Of a stretch of DNA of 64,000 nucleotides, positions 29,801 to 44,095 are shown in pieces. A program made the position numbers and the translations under genes. Source of the stretch: Atrichornis clamosus (Eukaryota; Chordata; Aves; Passeriformes; Menuridae); NCBI GenBank assembly GCA_013400975.1, contig WBMZ01012100.1, forward strand, positions 1 to 64,000, given 5' to 3'. The first letter of the stretch is position 1. Every line of letters begins with the position of its first letter. The notes beneath the pieces are model-generated. The model made no database searches and was not told the origin of the DNA. It saw nothing but the letters and a program-made list of their open reading frames with translations.

Positions 29801-32800
29801 CTGCAGGGAGTTTTGGATTTCTTTTTAACTTCAATCTACAACCTATAGCAACTAAAAGTGGTTTTCCTCTGTAGTTTATTTTACATATTACCACATACAC
29901 CATTTGGAATGCAACTGTAAGATTTTATATACTTTTTATATATTCCAATGCATTAGTTTGTAAGGAAAGATTTGACACAGAGAGTATAGGGTAATTCAGC
30001 TGTTTACTTAACTGCATTGATTGTGAAATGCTGAACTCAAACCAGCTCACAAAGGATTTAATTTATCTCTGTTCGAAGAAATCAAACATATAATTTAATC
30101 CAAATTCCAACGCTGTGCTCTGAGTTTTACTAGTACATGCCATCTAAAATGTACTAATAATGCCAAAAAATGAAACACTGAATGTTCTTCTATTTATTCT
30201 TCATGTATCATTTTCTCATTTTGGGAATCAGGCTCTGAAGTGCTGGCAATTGAAATAATCCAAAACATAAGTTTTTGAAAGCTATTCCTTAATACAGACC
30301 TTGATCACCTTTGTGCGGGGGAGCTCTTTGTATCTACATGAAAAAAAAATTATCATGACTCTTTTTTTTATGCCCCACCTACAACTCCCTTATCCTTACT
30401 AAAGGTTCGGATGGAAAGCTGTGTCCTTCTCCCTAGATCTCCTGTTAAATATGACAAATGCATTTCATCTGTTCAGAAAGATGAATATGCTTCAATTATG
30501 AGAAAGTAATATTGGCACACATTTTTGTTGGGCATGAATTGTAAGGGATTAACTATTACATTTATAAAAATTTCTGGACAGTTACAGTAAACACTTCTTT
30601 GCTCAATGGATTTAGATGACAATTTACTAAGTAAATCTGCAGGCTTGTTCAATTACATTTTTAGAGTGAATTACAGAAAAAAAGGATGTGGAATTCTTTC
30701 TGGACAGTGTAAAAGAAAAGGTCTTCCTTTTTTTTCAGTTGTTACCACATACACATATTTCACATGGGCTTTCTAAAGAGGACTCTGCTATCATAAAATA
30801 CTAATTGGAAGACTTTCTCAATGCTTTCTACCAGTGTGAGAAAACAAGGTAGAAGAAGCAAGGCCATTACTATCATGATTCAGAGGGATTGATTTTTTTT
30901 GTACATATGCCAATAAAATTATTCATCTAAATCTGCACTGTCTGTACAGCCTGGGTAAAGAGATGAAAAGCAAAAAACTGCCTTTTGGAAGTGACTACTT
31001 CTTGAGGGTAAAAAAAGGTGACTATTCCCTGGGGACTGGATCTTGAGGAACTCTAGAGTAAGTAACTGAGACTAAACAGCTGATTTTTCAAAAAGGTGGA
31101 TTGAGAACATTGTTACAGAAGAGATAAAAATTTTCAGTAGAGCAAGGATCAGAACAACAGGTTCTGGTCACAGAAATTACCTGGGAACTGGTCCATCAAA
31201 GATGGATGTTTGAATACACACAGCTCATATCTCTGAAACCAATGCCTTTTTTTTTTAATTGGCAATTCCCTAAAACTAATCCTGCAGAACTACAAACAGC
31301 TGCATACCAAATGTAAGCCTACAGGCAGTAGGCCAATTTGTATTGTGTAGCACATCATGCAGCATTGAAGACTACCACAGCAACAACACTGCTACTATAG
31401 GAATTTTTTGTAAGCATAAGACTAGCAAAAAAAATTATTTTAAACTAACATTTACTCTTCAAGTTTGCAGTTAAATGTGGCTTTCACTCAAATGTGTGTA
31501 GGGTAATGTCACTTCATCTCCCCCCAACAGTCACATAAAGGATGCATCTTGTCTTACCAAAAAAATTGTTGAGAAGTCTAGACTCACATTCTTCACAAGT
31601 GAGAAATGTTCCTTAACCTGAAAATTTGTATAGGTATACATATGAAGTACCTAAAATATATACATACCACAGTACAACTGTGATTTTAAATCAGCACAGG
31701 CATATAAATAAATGGAACCAAAATTATTGGTAACAGTAATACTATGTTTCCACAGTGCAAAGCTTGTGCCCAGAAGTTTAGAAATCTCACTTCTCATATT
31801 AGTACTGTAAAACATTCAAATGGCATTGCTCATCATTACAGCCACATTTTTAGTCTGATTTGGTCTGCTGCCTTAAAATTCTGCATGGTCTTAAAGAGCA
31901 ATTTTCATAATCTAAATAAGTTCCTCTAAGAATGGCTCTTCCTTACTAGCATTTTAGAACTTCAGGACTACTGGTTTTTGGCCTTAAATCACAAAGCTAA
32001 AAGTGTCTCAAATACTCTATGTAATTATTTTATCAATAAAGCTTATCAAAATCTGTATGCCAGGAAGCCAGTAAATCTGCTTTTAAGCACCAACATACCT
32101 CTGAAGCCTTAGGTGTTATTTCTGGAAATTACATTCCTGTGTGACAATAACGCTCTTTTAAGATGCACCACCTTCTCAAGGTAGACCTGGTACGATTCAA
32201 GAAAATAATGGTGATTACTTATATATGTGCACTAAAAGTTACCCAACTATCCTAATCTTGTTCAATTGTATCCATTTAAACTAGTTCCTTTTCACCTGTC
32301 AGACAACACAGCCACTTCCTTATTGGTATTACCTTCCTGCTTTTGTAAACTTCTGACACTTTTTGCTGTTCTATTTTCTTTTTGACAAGAGTAGCGCCTT
32401 CATTCTGTTTAATAAAAGAATGCTGTGACTAACATACGGCATGAGTTTAACATCCTTAGAAACATCAATTTCAGGGACTTTTATATGTTAATTTGATAAT
32501 AACTCATTTTTAAGCATATTGCACACATTCAAGGACAAATAAGATTTCTATTAAGATAATGGATTGAACTACATGATGTGAAAATTGCAAACAACAGGAG
32601 GGAAGGAGCAGTAATGGCAACTGGCCATCATTAGATAATGTGGAGGCAACAAAGAGACAGGTAGCAGGTATCTGTCCAGAGACAGATGCCCTTGAAAGCC
32701 ACAAAATTATAACAGGACAGGTAAAGAAACAGGGCAGATAAAGAGGCCTGTGGTAGAAAAGCAAGATTTACCTCATGGTATTTAGCATAGCATTTATTTC

Positions 32801-35800
32801 AAAGTAGCCTGGATATGTCAGGGGGCATAAAACCTGAGATTACGTAGTACTTTAGTCCTGGAAGCCTTCTGAACCCAAATATTTTATTTCCTCCTGAACT
32901 GTATGGGGTGGTTTAGACAACACAATTATTTGCCTAAGAACAGGATAAGCTACAGGGCACAGATCAGCTTGCAGAGCAGCTCATGTTTCTGACATTTCCT
33001 AGTGCCAAGTGACTGCCTGGGAATCACCTTGCTAAATTCATGAACGTGTAAAACTCTTCCTGCTGCTCTGAGAGATCAAGATAGAAAAATGTGTCAAAAA
33101 CCATCCTTTTATATGCAAATACTAGTTTGCTGAAAATGTAAGATAACAAAAGCATACAGTGATTCACAATGACTCCAGGAGTTCTTTGGATTACTGGGAA
33201 TAACTTGCAACTCTGTTTTTTTAAGCAGCAAGTCAGTATTTCTCAGTAAGCATTCCTGATTAGAGTCATGGCTTTCTTATTTTTTTTTTTTTTTACTTTT
33301 TTGACCTTTCCTATCTGGGACAACATATTTGTGTTTTGTGAGCTTCCAAGGATGAAGGTTTTATTTCTTTCTTTCTTTCTTTCTCCCAATTCTTGTGCGA
33401 GCAGGACAAATTCTTTGGGAATGAATAGAAGCTGTTTGGCCTACAAAACTTGTCCTTTTTTGGTTCTATCTTTCTCCCATGATGTCATGCAGTTATTTTT
33501 CTGAATGACTTCAATGTGTTTGCCTCAACGAGTCTGCTATTTTATTATTATTACTATACTTTTCATCTTTTTAAAAGGACAGTTCCACCTTTTCATCAAA
33601 AAACCCCCAAACAACAAAACCAACAACAAAAAACCCCAAACAGCAGTGCATCTTTCTTTTCTCTTTTCCCCTTTTGGTTTTTATAGCATCTGTAAATTGT
33701 ATTGTAAGGAATATATAAGATGGTAAGTACTACATGTGTCCTGTAAATACCAACTCCTGTTACAATTTCTGTATTCCGAATCTCTGATAATATCAAGCTG
33801 ACTGTAAATAATTGGTAAGACTCTTCCTTAATTTAAGTCTTACTGTTTTTCAATCTGTTAATATCTCTCTAATCCATTCTAATATTTTACTATTTATTAT
33901 TATTATTATAGTATATTACATTTGATAAATTTGTATTAGTAGGAATTAAAGAAATATTCCCTCCCCCCCCCCAAAAAATTAATCAAATTTCCTAAAAGAA
34001 AGGATTCAAAATACAGGAAATTCTAAAAGAATTCTAAAGATTTCTGTAAAACAAAGATTTCTGTGGTAACTGGAAATATACAGACATTTCCCTCTCATCT
34101 GGCTTCAGAAGCAAAGGGCACAAATTCCAGATTGCTAAAATGGAGTTTTTGATTGCTAAAATAGAATTTGTCAATGTAGAGTTTGGAATAGCTACGTGGG
34201 ATAGCAAACCTGAATCTGATAAGACTGTGACACTGACTACCTTTCCTGCCTAGCTTCTTGGTAAAACAAATGTGTATCATCTGATTTTTGGCCTGTCAGT
34301 GCTAAAATAAGTACAAAGTTTTTCCTGAGCAGCTTGAGGGAAAGCACTGTTCTTCTAAAGAGCACAGCATTTTTTTTCTCTACTGGTGAGAATTTTTAAT
34401 AGTATTTTGTCTCTTAAGGATATACTGGATTTCAGTGTACACATTCTGGTACTTTATGGTGGATACAGTCAGAAAAACCCCAGCAAGGTGTCCCAGAATC
34501 TGTGGCAGCAGCAGTTCCGAACCACAGAACAGCCGAGTCCTTTGCACGGCACTCACCTGGGACGGCTGCTCCTCAGCAGGGAACGGCACGCACAGAGGAG
34601 ACTCCGGAAAACTCACGTGGCCATGGGTGACAATACTGTGGAAAAGAACCTGACTGGGAAGAATACCAACCAATACAAATCTGTCCCTATTATCTCTGAT
34701 GTACCCTGTAACATTTGCTTCAAAGATGGCACATGGTATTTATATAATATTTAAAATCCTTACAAGTACTCAGTTGCTGTTGGCTTATTTCCCTTTTATC
34801 CACTCAAGCCCTTGACATATCACAGCTATTCAAAGATTCATTTTCATATTTTAAAAATAAATTCAAACCCACACATATTCACCCAATTTTTTGATGTTTC
34901 TCACTTTCTGAAAGGCCTATGAAACTAAAATAAATCCATTATGAATTTTAATCCATTTTGACATCAAAGATATGATCTTCTATACATTTGATCACTGATG
35001 AAATTACACACCTTTGCAAGGTCCTTTCCTAGCTTTAGATTTGAACAATTAAAAATAAAAACATCTGAATTAAATATTCCATTAAATCCTGAGTAACTTC
35101 AGAAGTTTTAAACAAGACTTTTAATTAATTTTCCATATTCCCAAATCACATGTACAAAATAATGTCCCTCAGTTAGGACCTCTGCTTCCTGAAACTCTTT
35201 ATATAACTCTGTTATGTGCTGTGGCTTTATTTGTATTATCTCACAGTGTGTGCATTTATACAGCAGGTAAAGCTAATGAGGAACATTGGTAATAAAACAT
35301 GAGAAATAAAATCGTTGTGCTTCTTTCATGTTCTTCAAAACCTGTCTAGGAAAAGCCCAGAAGAAATCCACATTAGAAAGGCACACAGAAAAGCTGTCAG
35401 ACTCTGAGTAGGCAAAAAAAGAACCAGAAAACCTAGTCACACAAATATTTGCACTACGGGAATGTGGTAAGTGAATCTCTCTCTCTGGTTATCAAGATAA
35501 ATTATGTTGTAACTGCCATGTCTCTCATTTTCCAAGTTTCCAATGAAATTCAGCTGGTTAAAATCTAATCTCTCCAATCAAAGTTTCTCAGGCTGTGGTC
35601 TCCATAAATCAGAAGCTGCTCTATGAAATAACTGTAATTTTTTTTTTTTTTTTAATTCTGCACTTTCATTGCCACTCATGCGAAAAAGAAAACATCCTAT
35701 TCTGCAAGGGAAAACATAAGTAATGGAATTCAACACTTACACTATTTTTATTCATTTATAAGCTTTTGGCAGCAATGCATGGGATTGTCTATGTATTACT

Positions 35801-38800
35801 TTTTTCACTAAACTGAGACATTCTGCTTTGTATTTTCTGCATATTTAAAAATACAACTTTCTCACTAACTACCATAAATTACCATTAACATACAAAAAGC
35901 CTGCTTAGCTTCTTATTGGAATATATATCAAGCTGTTTGAATATTTATACTGTGGAGTAGGGGGACCATGGTATAATTACTCACTAAATGGAATGTTTAA
36001 AAAGAAAATCAAAAAAGAAAAGCACAGAAACCACTACACCTTCCTTTTCTGTTTCTTTAGTTATAATTTTATAATGGATTGCCCATACAGGTCAACTGAT
36101 ATAAATGACAAATTGTTAACTTCTTTTTAAGTAACATGTCATGTATTAGTAATCTCATATTTTTAAGTTATAAAACACCTTGCTGTTTGCAGGAAATACA
36201 CTGTTACTGAAAATATGTTTTTTAAAAGGGTGGATCTAATAGGCATTGGAAGCTGCAATGCATAGGATGCAGCAAATTCACTGGAGTTCAGTTATGGCAC
36301 TGACATCAGAAAGTCAGTTATCCAAAACATTTTGAGTTACTAGAAAAACAGTATTTTCCAGAGACTGGTAGGAACTGAGAAACGTTTTAGCACAATTGTT
36401 GAGAGTTCTTAGCAGATAAGCCTAATATTGAGGAGCATGCTAGAATCCCAGAGGTACCTCTGGCAGTTTGTCACACTCATCATAAATCATCTGTCAGAAG
36501 AAAAGCTTACTTACAGAGGATATTTTCCTATTGCATAAGCTTTGCAAAGATTCAATAGGCTCAGGAGAAAAATATAATCAACATAAAATAATTGTTTACA
36601 TGTAGATTATTTAATTCTAAATCTTATGTTTATGTCAATAAAAATGAAAACATAAAATAACAAGGATCTGGAGTTAAAAGGTAGTGATTTTGGGGCCTTA
36701 TTCTCTCCTTTGTGGCACTTGACATACATAATAATTTCTAAGCAAACTGTGAGTTAAACTAAGGTTGTGTACTCGGGATTTCTAACAGTCATTTGCACTA
36801 ATTTTATCTGTTACCTGACAGACACTGGAGAACAAGATGAGAGGTGACTTTTACTTCTTGATTCCCCATTGCAAGTTCCGAGTGTAGCTTTACATGTGCC
36901 TTTATGTGTGCTTATGATTGGAATTTTGTTGCTCAAGATTTAATTCACTGCATAGTTTTGTATGAATTATGAACTCTTTCTGCTCTCAGGTTAAGATGTA
37001 AGCACCCAGACTGCTTAGTCATAGTGCAGTCGGGAACCCAATACTTAAACAGAGTAATCATAAAAAATGAGTCACCAAAAATCTTAATTATTGAAGATGA
37101 TTAAGGCCTGAGAAAGATCAACATTAAACTGATGTTCCCAGTGAATTATTTATTTTAAAGAAGTTTTGTTCAATCATCTAGATTCTTAGATAAATCCTAA
37201 ATTACAGAATTATTACACTTCGTACTTATTTAATAACTACTACAAGGAGTGACAGGAATTATGGAGAGCACAATTAATGCTAAATCCTTGAAAATAATTC
37301 ATTTCTACAGCTACCAGTAACTCGTATAAGGTGGTTCATACATAAAGATCATTCTGGAAAGAAAAATCTCTAACTTACAGACAAAGCAAGTTTAGAACTT
37401 TTGCAATTCAGTGGTTTTGCAGAATGCCTTGGACAGAATATGTTCTCTAAACCATTATAACCAGATATAACTGTCATGTCTCTTAACTCCCTTAGGAACA
37501 GGTGAAAAGGTTGGGTAACTGCAAATGCTTTGTAACCATTAACTGCTGGTAATATCAAATAAGGCCAACCTTTTACACACTGTACTTTTTTCATGCTAGC
37601 CACATCTACAATTTAGGTTCATAACCTTTTATGCTAATTCCTCAAAATAAAAACTGGGGGGGAGAAACTACTGCAGTTCACTGCTGAGCAAGTGAAATAA
37701 AGCTGCTATTTGTTAAATTTTAACACACAGCCCCGTGACCTGCAATGACCGCAAAGCCAACATTCCTCTGGCTCTGCAGCCCTGGTATGGGACAGGCACT
37801 GCCAGCTGAGCTGCAGAGCTGACAGATGCAGTGAACTTTAACCAAGAAATTCACCTATTTGGGCTCCCCAGCTGTGGTCAAACACTTCAGAAACAATTGT
37901 GATAGTTTTGTTACTTCTTTTACCAATTTTTTATCATCCTCAAGCCCCAGTAAATGGAACTGCCTTCCTGAGGCAGCTGGGTTCAGCTGAATTACCTTCT
38001 ACAGCAGTGAAAGATTTCTGAATTCATTATGCCACTTGGTCTGCATTGAAAGACATCTGCAGTCAGTCACACTGAGACCTGTAAGGGGACAGAGCGTATC
38101 CAACAGCTCGGTGGAGCTCGTGAGCGCATACTTCATGGGAGAGAGACTATGGAAATAATTGGGGAATACAACTATCAAAGATTTTGCTGTTTAAATGTAG
38201 CAAGCAGAGGTCATATTAGGAGTTATGCCCAAAAGGGTTAAAACTTTGTTAAATATGTAGATTTTTCACAGAAATAACAAAAAGCACATGCTCAACAGGC
38301 AGGCCACTTTCCTGCCAACATCAAATCTCAATTCCAAGTCTTTGGGTCATTCCAGTATTTCAAAGAATGATGTTGCCAGACCTTTGTTTTTCAATAAGGA
38401 CAATACAGAACACTCATCCCTAGCTTACTCTAAAAAAAAAATTTTTTTTAAAGTTACCATGTTTATTTTTGAAGTTGTTGTTTGTTTCTTTGTTTGAAGG
38501 TTTGCTGTAGTATTCAGAATTACCCAAACTACATCCCAGACTATCACATGTGGATATGTGTATGTGGTACAGCAACATAACTTCTAGGAGTACTCATTTA
38601 GAATTTGTAGACATTTGGACTGAGTGCCAAAACATTAATCCTGCAGAATCTGAAGCTTAAAATTTATTTAAATTATATTCTTCATATGCAATAAATATAT
38701 TTAATGTTATGAGATACAGGCAGCTACAATAAAATGTACACGGATATAAAATTAGAACACTTTAAATTGCCTCTTAGTAATTCTTCCTTCTCAATGCTCA

Positions 38801-39632
38801 TTCAATTTCTAAACAGTTTTTAACACTGTGAGTTTTAGCTAATAAATTCATATGTATAATAATCTGGAAAAATCTAAATAAAGCAATTTAATTTGAAAAT
38901 ACTCAACATGAGGGAGAAAGTGGGGATGATGGAGCACATGTAATGCAATTACTTAGGTGCTGACATAAAGGGTCTCCCTTGTCTCCAGTCACACGTTCCT
39001 ATTCCCTCCCCTTGAACCAGCATATCCCTACAAGATCCTGATCAGAAGGGCCCTTCTCATCTATTTCAGTAACCTCAGTGACTGAAGCAAGCAAAATCCT
39101 ATCCTTACAAAAAAGGAAATAATCTTCTGCCAGTTTACTTTCCTGAACTGGTGTTAAGAGAGGTAGGAATCTGAAACCACGATCAAGACAACCATTCCCA
39201 TCTGGATGTTTACTGTGTGCAAGTCAAAAACAACAGATAATGCTATTATTCTCTTTGAAGCAATAGCGGGAAAAAAAAGTTGTAGCTTCAGAGGTGACAA
39301 AAGCCAAAATTATGCTTCCAAGCTTGTAGCCTTCTATGTGTCCATTAGTTTTTCTCATATTTCTGATTCATAATTATTGTGAAATTCTCCTGCTCAGAGA
39401 AGTACTGGTTATATCTTAAGATTCATATAAAGCAGCTGCTGGCTTTGTAACTGACCTTTTTACTTAGAAGTTATACGGTGTGATAATTCTCACTTTTCAT
39501 ATTTTATTCCCCTCTGTTGTGGTTTGTGCTCTGCACATAAGAAGCAGTCAGGTGAATAAGTATTGTGTGAAATGTAGAATGCCACAAGTACACCTTGTAG
39601 GTTGAATACTCAGGACTGTTAAGAAACTACCT
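26801..39632. other. Long non-coding stretch with simple repeats
   Basis: No supported exon is seen. It holds a homopolymer T run (about 33,280-33,294), a TTTC run (33,364-33,385), a C run near 33,963-33,972, a T run near 35,638-35,653 and a small GC-richer patch at about 34,470-34,640. The patch carries open frames of 122 codons (+) and 97 codons (-). Confidence 0.6.
33364..33385. repeat. TTTC tetranucleotide microsatellite
   Basis: About five uninterrupted TTTC units follow a T-rich segment. Short and likely length-polymorphic; no function is implied. Confidence 0.85.
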
Positions 39633-40397
39633 TTGAAAAAACATCTGTGCCGATGTGAGAACTCTCTCAATGCACAAAGGAGGAATCATGGCTGTGGTTA
39701 CAAAACTGCTGCATCATTAAATACCTCAAGAGGATGTGAAATAGGCCATATGCTGTCAGGGCTGAGTCATGTATGTCTGAGACATGGGTCTGTGGAAAAT
39801 GTCCCACCCCAGCTGCTCCCAGTTAAGAGGGAAAATAAAAGGACAATGCGGTGTCTGAGCCAGACAGAATCAATTCACCTAAACTCTTCCTGCAAGCCAG
39901 GGTTTGAAACTATAGGTTTCCCCTCAAATGAAAGAAAGATCAACAGCTACAACCACACCTCAAAAGCTAAAGCATTTGAGAAATGCCATGAATCACAAAA
40001 AGACAGAAAACTTGTGCACAGAGAAGGAACACTGAGGCATGCTTTGCTAACTGTTGACCAGCCAAATGAGAAGGAAACTGGCTTCAAAACTGTGACACAG
40101 GCATGCATGCAACATAATTTAGAGAAGTTAAGTACAGAAGTGGATGGCACAGAGTGCACAGACTATGCCCAAAACAACATTCAAAACCAAGGAAGGGAAG
40201 TATACACAGTATATCCAGTGTTTTCTCAGCTGTATGATACATGCCAGCTAATACAAAGAATCATTGATTTCATGGAATTTTTACACCTGTGCTTGTCTCC
40301 TTTAACTATCACATCTTTCCAAGAGGTGAACTACAAATTCCAAGTGAGTAAAAAGGGGGAAAAGGAAAAGATGTGCTTCATTTGTCAGAGAATGTAG
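39633..40397 (+). CDS. Unusually long open reading frame, hypothetical protein
   Basis: This frame stays open for 254 codons to a TAG at 40,395-40,397. The first in-frame ATG is at 39,750, giving 215 residues, with a weak start context (C at -3). An in-frame TGA lies just upstream of 39,609, so the frame cannot extend far left as an open frame, although a splice acceptor could lie there. In DNA this AT-rich, a chance run of this length would be rare. The product is rich in Lys, Glu, Asn, Ser and His, with about ten Cys, no obvious signal peptide, membrane segment or known domain, and a last line ending EKEKMCFICQRM. A poly(A) signal (AATAAA) lies at 40,700-40,705. I do not recognise the sequence. 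It could be a young or fast-evolving gene, a large exon, a decayed retrocopy or a lncRNA with a chance frame. Confidence 0.35.
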   Translation: MKKHLCRCENSLNAQRRNHGCGYKTAASLNTSRGCEIGHMLSGLSHVCLRHGSVENVPPQLLPVKRENKRTMRCLSQTESIHLNSSCKPGFETIGFPSNERKINSYNHTSKAKAFEKCHESQKDRKLVHREGTLRHALLTVDQPNEKETGFKTVTQACMQHNLEKLSTEVDGTECTDYAQNNIQNQGREVYTVYPVFSQLYDTCQLIQRIIDFMEFLHLCLSPLTITSFQEVNYKFQVSKKGEKEKMCFICQRM

Positions 40398-40699
40398 TGA
40401 CACAGCTGTCAGCGCTCATCCTTGGGGTGGGGGCACACAAGCAAGCAGCCAGCAAAGTCTCACATTTACCAAGGAATAGAAGACAAATAATCTGACTGGA
40501 AACTGAACCAGAGAGAAACCTGCTTTCAACTTAGATCAAACAAAGCTTAAAGGTATACAGGCTTAGAGAGAAAGAAGGGGAACAAAGCAATCCAGTCCAT
40601 TTCCTGCTGATTGGACATTATGAAGCCTGTGACAAACCTGTTTCTTCTCACCATTGCATCAGTTGAAAATTGCAGGTCAGTTGTCAAATTTTCACTTTC

Positions 40700-40705
40700 A
40701 ATAAA
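40700..40705 (+). terminator. Candidate poly(A) signal AATAAA
   Basis: A canonical AATAAA lies about 300 bp after the stop of the long open frame at 39,633-40,397. Such hexamers are frequent in AT-rich DNA, so its meaning depends on whether that frame is transcribed. Confidence 0.3.
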
Positions 40706-43700
40706 AGTTAACATAATTATTATTATTTTAGGGAACGTTCCATGCAGTCATGCTTGCAAATGGCTCTTCACTACAGAGGTGCTCTTCATTAAATAACTTT
40801 GATGAAATCATTCACTCATAAGAGAATTATTTGCATTTTTAATATTTTCAATGCCTCTTCATTACTGTGTATTTCTTATGTGTTCTTAGGAAAAAAGTAT
40901 GAGGGTGCATTGTGATTGTCTTCTTTTCTTCTGGGTGGAGAACCGCAGGCAGGAACTTTGGAAATCACACATTAGCACAACATTCAAGTTAAACCATGTC
41001 CAAACAGCTCTGGCTGCCTGCACTTCAAAGCACTGGCAAACCACCACACAGTGTTCTTCCAAGGTTTGCTTGATTGCCATAGTGGTGAATCATGACCATA
41101 AAAGAAGCTGTGTGAATGTTGGTTGGTTTTTTTCTCTCCATACAGGAAACAATAAAACATTAATTAAAAAAATTAAGGTCAAGAGAGAACTACAGAACTG
41201 TTCCTCAGTGAGATCTAAGTGGCCAATTTTTTTTCCACCTGGGACACCCAGTCAAAATATCTGTTATTGAAAACCTCACTGTGACTCACATGCTAACATT
41301 CCAGACACAGATTTAACTCACCCCTAACTCTAACAAACTATGGAAAACAAACCCTGAAACATTTTATAACACTAAATCTGACAGAGTTTGGTGTAACTCG
41401 CTCCAGAGCATACTAGCTCATTTTGGGCTTATTACTCAGAAAAAATTTCAAGTATGGCAAATTTGTGTCACTTAGCTCATAGAAAATTTAATGTTTTGCA
41501 AATTTAGATATCAAAGCTAATGAAGGAGGCATTAACATATATCATGAATTTGCATTACCACAAATTCTGATACAGAGATTATGAAACATTTGTCTTTTCT
41601 TTTGAAAGGCATTTCAAGTTTACTAAAAGATCTTCATGTCCTCAAACAAAATTGCTCATCTGTCCAAACTTTTAAAAGCAAACCATTCTTTCAACTGTAT
41701 GGCAAATCTTGCAAATTCTTGTTTTGTACAATACTTATCCAGAAACATTTCCTCTATAGCATTTTCTTTTCTTACAGATATAAACCTGATTTTTATTCCA
41801 ACTATATAGAGGAATGTTCTTATTTCAGTGTAGGATATTATATGCTCTATCAGATCTTTACATGTTACCCCTTTCTTAAAAGAAAGAAGAATTATATAAA
41901 GCATACATCCATCTCATTACAAATATAAAATTATATAATTCAAATAGCTTTGTCCTGCTACTAGTGCTCAGCATAATACAGAATCTATCCTAAGTCATTT
42001 TCTCTTTATGGGTTTCTATTTGAGAAAACGTTTGGAGGCTTGAATCCCAAGGGAGAAAAATGAGGAAAACCAAAGCTGAGTGAAATACGAAGTTCAGAAA
42101 CCTTCTGGAATTCTTTTCATTTAGAAAACAGCCCTTCACTTCAGGATGTCAAAGTCAACATCTGAGGTCATTCACTGAATTACTACTTTTGTACACCAAA
42201 AGCACACAGCAACTGTACAGCAGTAGTTGCTGCGCACTGACTTTCAAAAAATCTGTCTTAAAGGACAGTCAAGTATGAAAACAGCAGCAAATTTAGGACT
42301 TCTGTGCAGCATTAGATATCACCCATTCAGATGTCAGTACTACTCAAAAACCTGCTTTTATAATTTCCAAAGAAAACATTAACCTAATAAATAGCTTTCA
42401 GTAGATAAATTTTACAGCTTCAGCTCTTGTCTAGATTAAGAATACTGAAATTTAAATATCATAAAAATGTAAAAGAAAAGCTTTCAAATAAAAGAGTTCC
42501 TATTTCCAGTGAACAGGTATCTGTACAAAATGTGTTTGCTGTTGACAGGGGCTGATGAGAGCCAAATGGATTCAACATTCATTTACAATTGTTTCAAATA
42601 CACATAATACAGAATATTATGCCAAAGTGAGATGAGAACAGCAAAGCTCCTTTACAAAATACAGCTATGTTTAAAAATTTCCATTAAGTTGGTTTCTGGC
42701 ACCAGAATGATTCCTATGACCCAATTTCCACCTGCTTATTGGCTTTATATACCATCCAAAGTAAAGTACCAAAAGGGAAACTGCTAAGCAAAAGGTAACA
42801 AAACATGAGGTTTTTAGCAGTTTGCCATGTGTATGACATTATTGCTCCACTTAATTTATGAAAAAGGAAGTAATTATGGGATATGAAAGTGATGGAGACT
42901 GCATACATTAGAGTTCTTTAGGGAAATTTGAGTTAGGAGACTGACTGGTTTGTGTTTTGACAATGTATAGCAGCAAACAATCACAAAAATTTACCAGAGT
43001 TACTGTATAAATCCCAATACTTTTATATCCTGCATGTGGGTTTCACATAATTATGAATACAAGAGTCAACAATTCAGTAACAGGTAATGCAGACACAAGT
43101 ATTGAATTCCAAGTTCTAGATCTTTTTCAGACAGATGGCTTCCTAATGGTTTTGTTTATTGAAATAAATTTCCACCTGAGGAAGATTGTTTACCTGAAAC
43201 CCTATTTAATAATTTCTAAATGTATTATGTGCAAAATAGTTCAAGCTAATGCACAGTAAGTTAGCAGATTTCATGCTGCAAATGTGACACAATATTGGCA
43301 AGTGCAACAATGGCAAATTTGTAACATTTCAAAATGAAAATTTCCCCAGGAAGTAAAATTTACGTCTTAAAATTCTGTGGAGAAACACACTGGCAAATAC
43401 CCCTTATGTGCAGCCTTTCAAAAAGCTTTATCTCAGTCTCTTTCAGCCTCCCAAGAAACGTCAATAATCAAAACCATTCAAGCCACTTGAATTGCACCTG
43501 TTTGCACAAGGCTTGAAGTCTAACTTGTCTGAAGTTGATTTAGTTTCCAAAATCTCATTAAATACTGCTATTTATTGACTCAGTCATTTCAAACATCTAT
43601 TGGTTTGCATAGGCCTGTGCAGAAGTAAAATTAAGCTCAGCCCTAAGTACATTAGGTTTGAGTGTCTTGTTTATAAATTTGGTCTTTTTATTAAAAATCA

Positions 43701-43961
43701 TTTAATAAAACACAGTATGTACTTACTCCATACAAAGTGCCTAAAGACGCACTACAGAATTTTAAAATTGAGGTCAAAGAAATTGCACTATGCTTTTGGG
43801 AAAGAAGTTTTCAGGAAGGTCAAACCAATGAATCTTTGGAAATTCTGGCCTTAATGTCCTAATTAGGTAATCCTGAAATAAAAAGTAACTTGTTACGTAA
43901 TTTGGCTCTTCTGCAAATGAGGGTGGTATTTTCTTAACTTCCATTTATTTATTACATATTT
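40706..43961. other. Non-coding stretch
   Basis: Only chance-length frames are present: 123 codons at 40,899-41,270 (+) and 115 codons at 41,581-41,928 (+), the latter AT-rich and Phe/Tyr/Lys-biased as expected of translated AT-rich DNA. No splice chain or RNA gene was recognised. Confidence 0.55.
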
Positions 43962-44095
43962 TCATAGAATCATAGAATATCCTGAGTTGGAAGGGACCCA
44001 CAAGGACCACCGAGTCCAACTTGTGGCCCTGTGTAGGATACCCCAAGAATCCCACCACGTGCCTGAGAACATTGTCCAAATGCTTTTGAACTCCT
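43962..44095 (-). mobile_element. CR1 LINE 3'-end fragment with terminal octamer repeat
   Basis: The left edge reads TCATAGAATCATAGAATATC, the doubled ATTCTATG-type octamer that ends avian CR1 elements in place of a poly(A) tail. It is followed by GAGTTGGAAGGGACCCACAA and CCACCGAGTCCAACTTGTGG. The element is in minus orientation, about 135 bp long, 5'-truncated and non-coding. This is one of the clearest signs that the genome is avian. Confidence 0.93.

Noticed and set aside
41581..41928. 115-codon open frame on the + strand
   Set aside because: Composition is Phe/Tyr/Lys-rich, as random AT-rich DNA gives, and a frame is open on the opposite strand as well.
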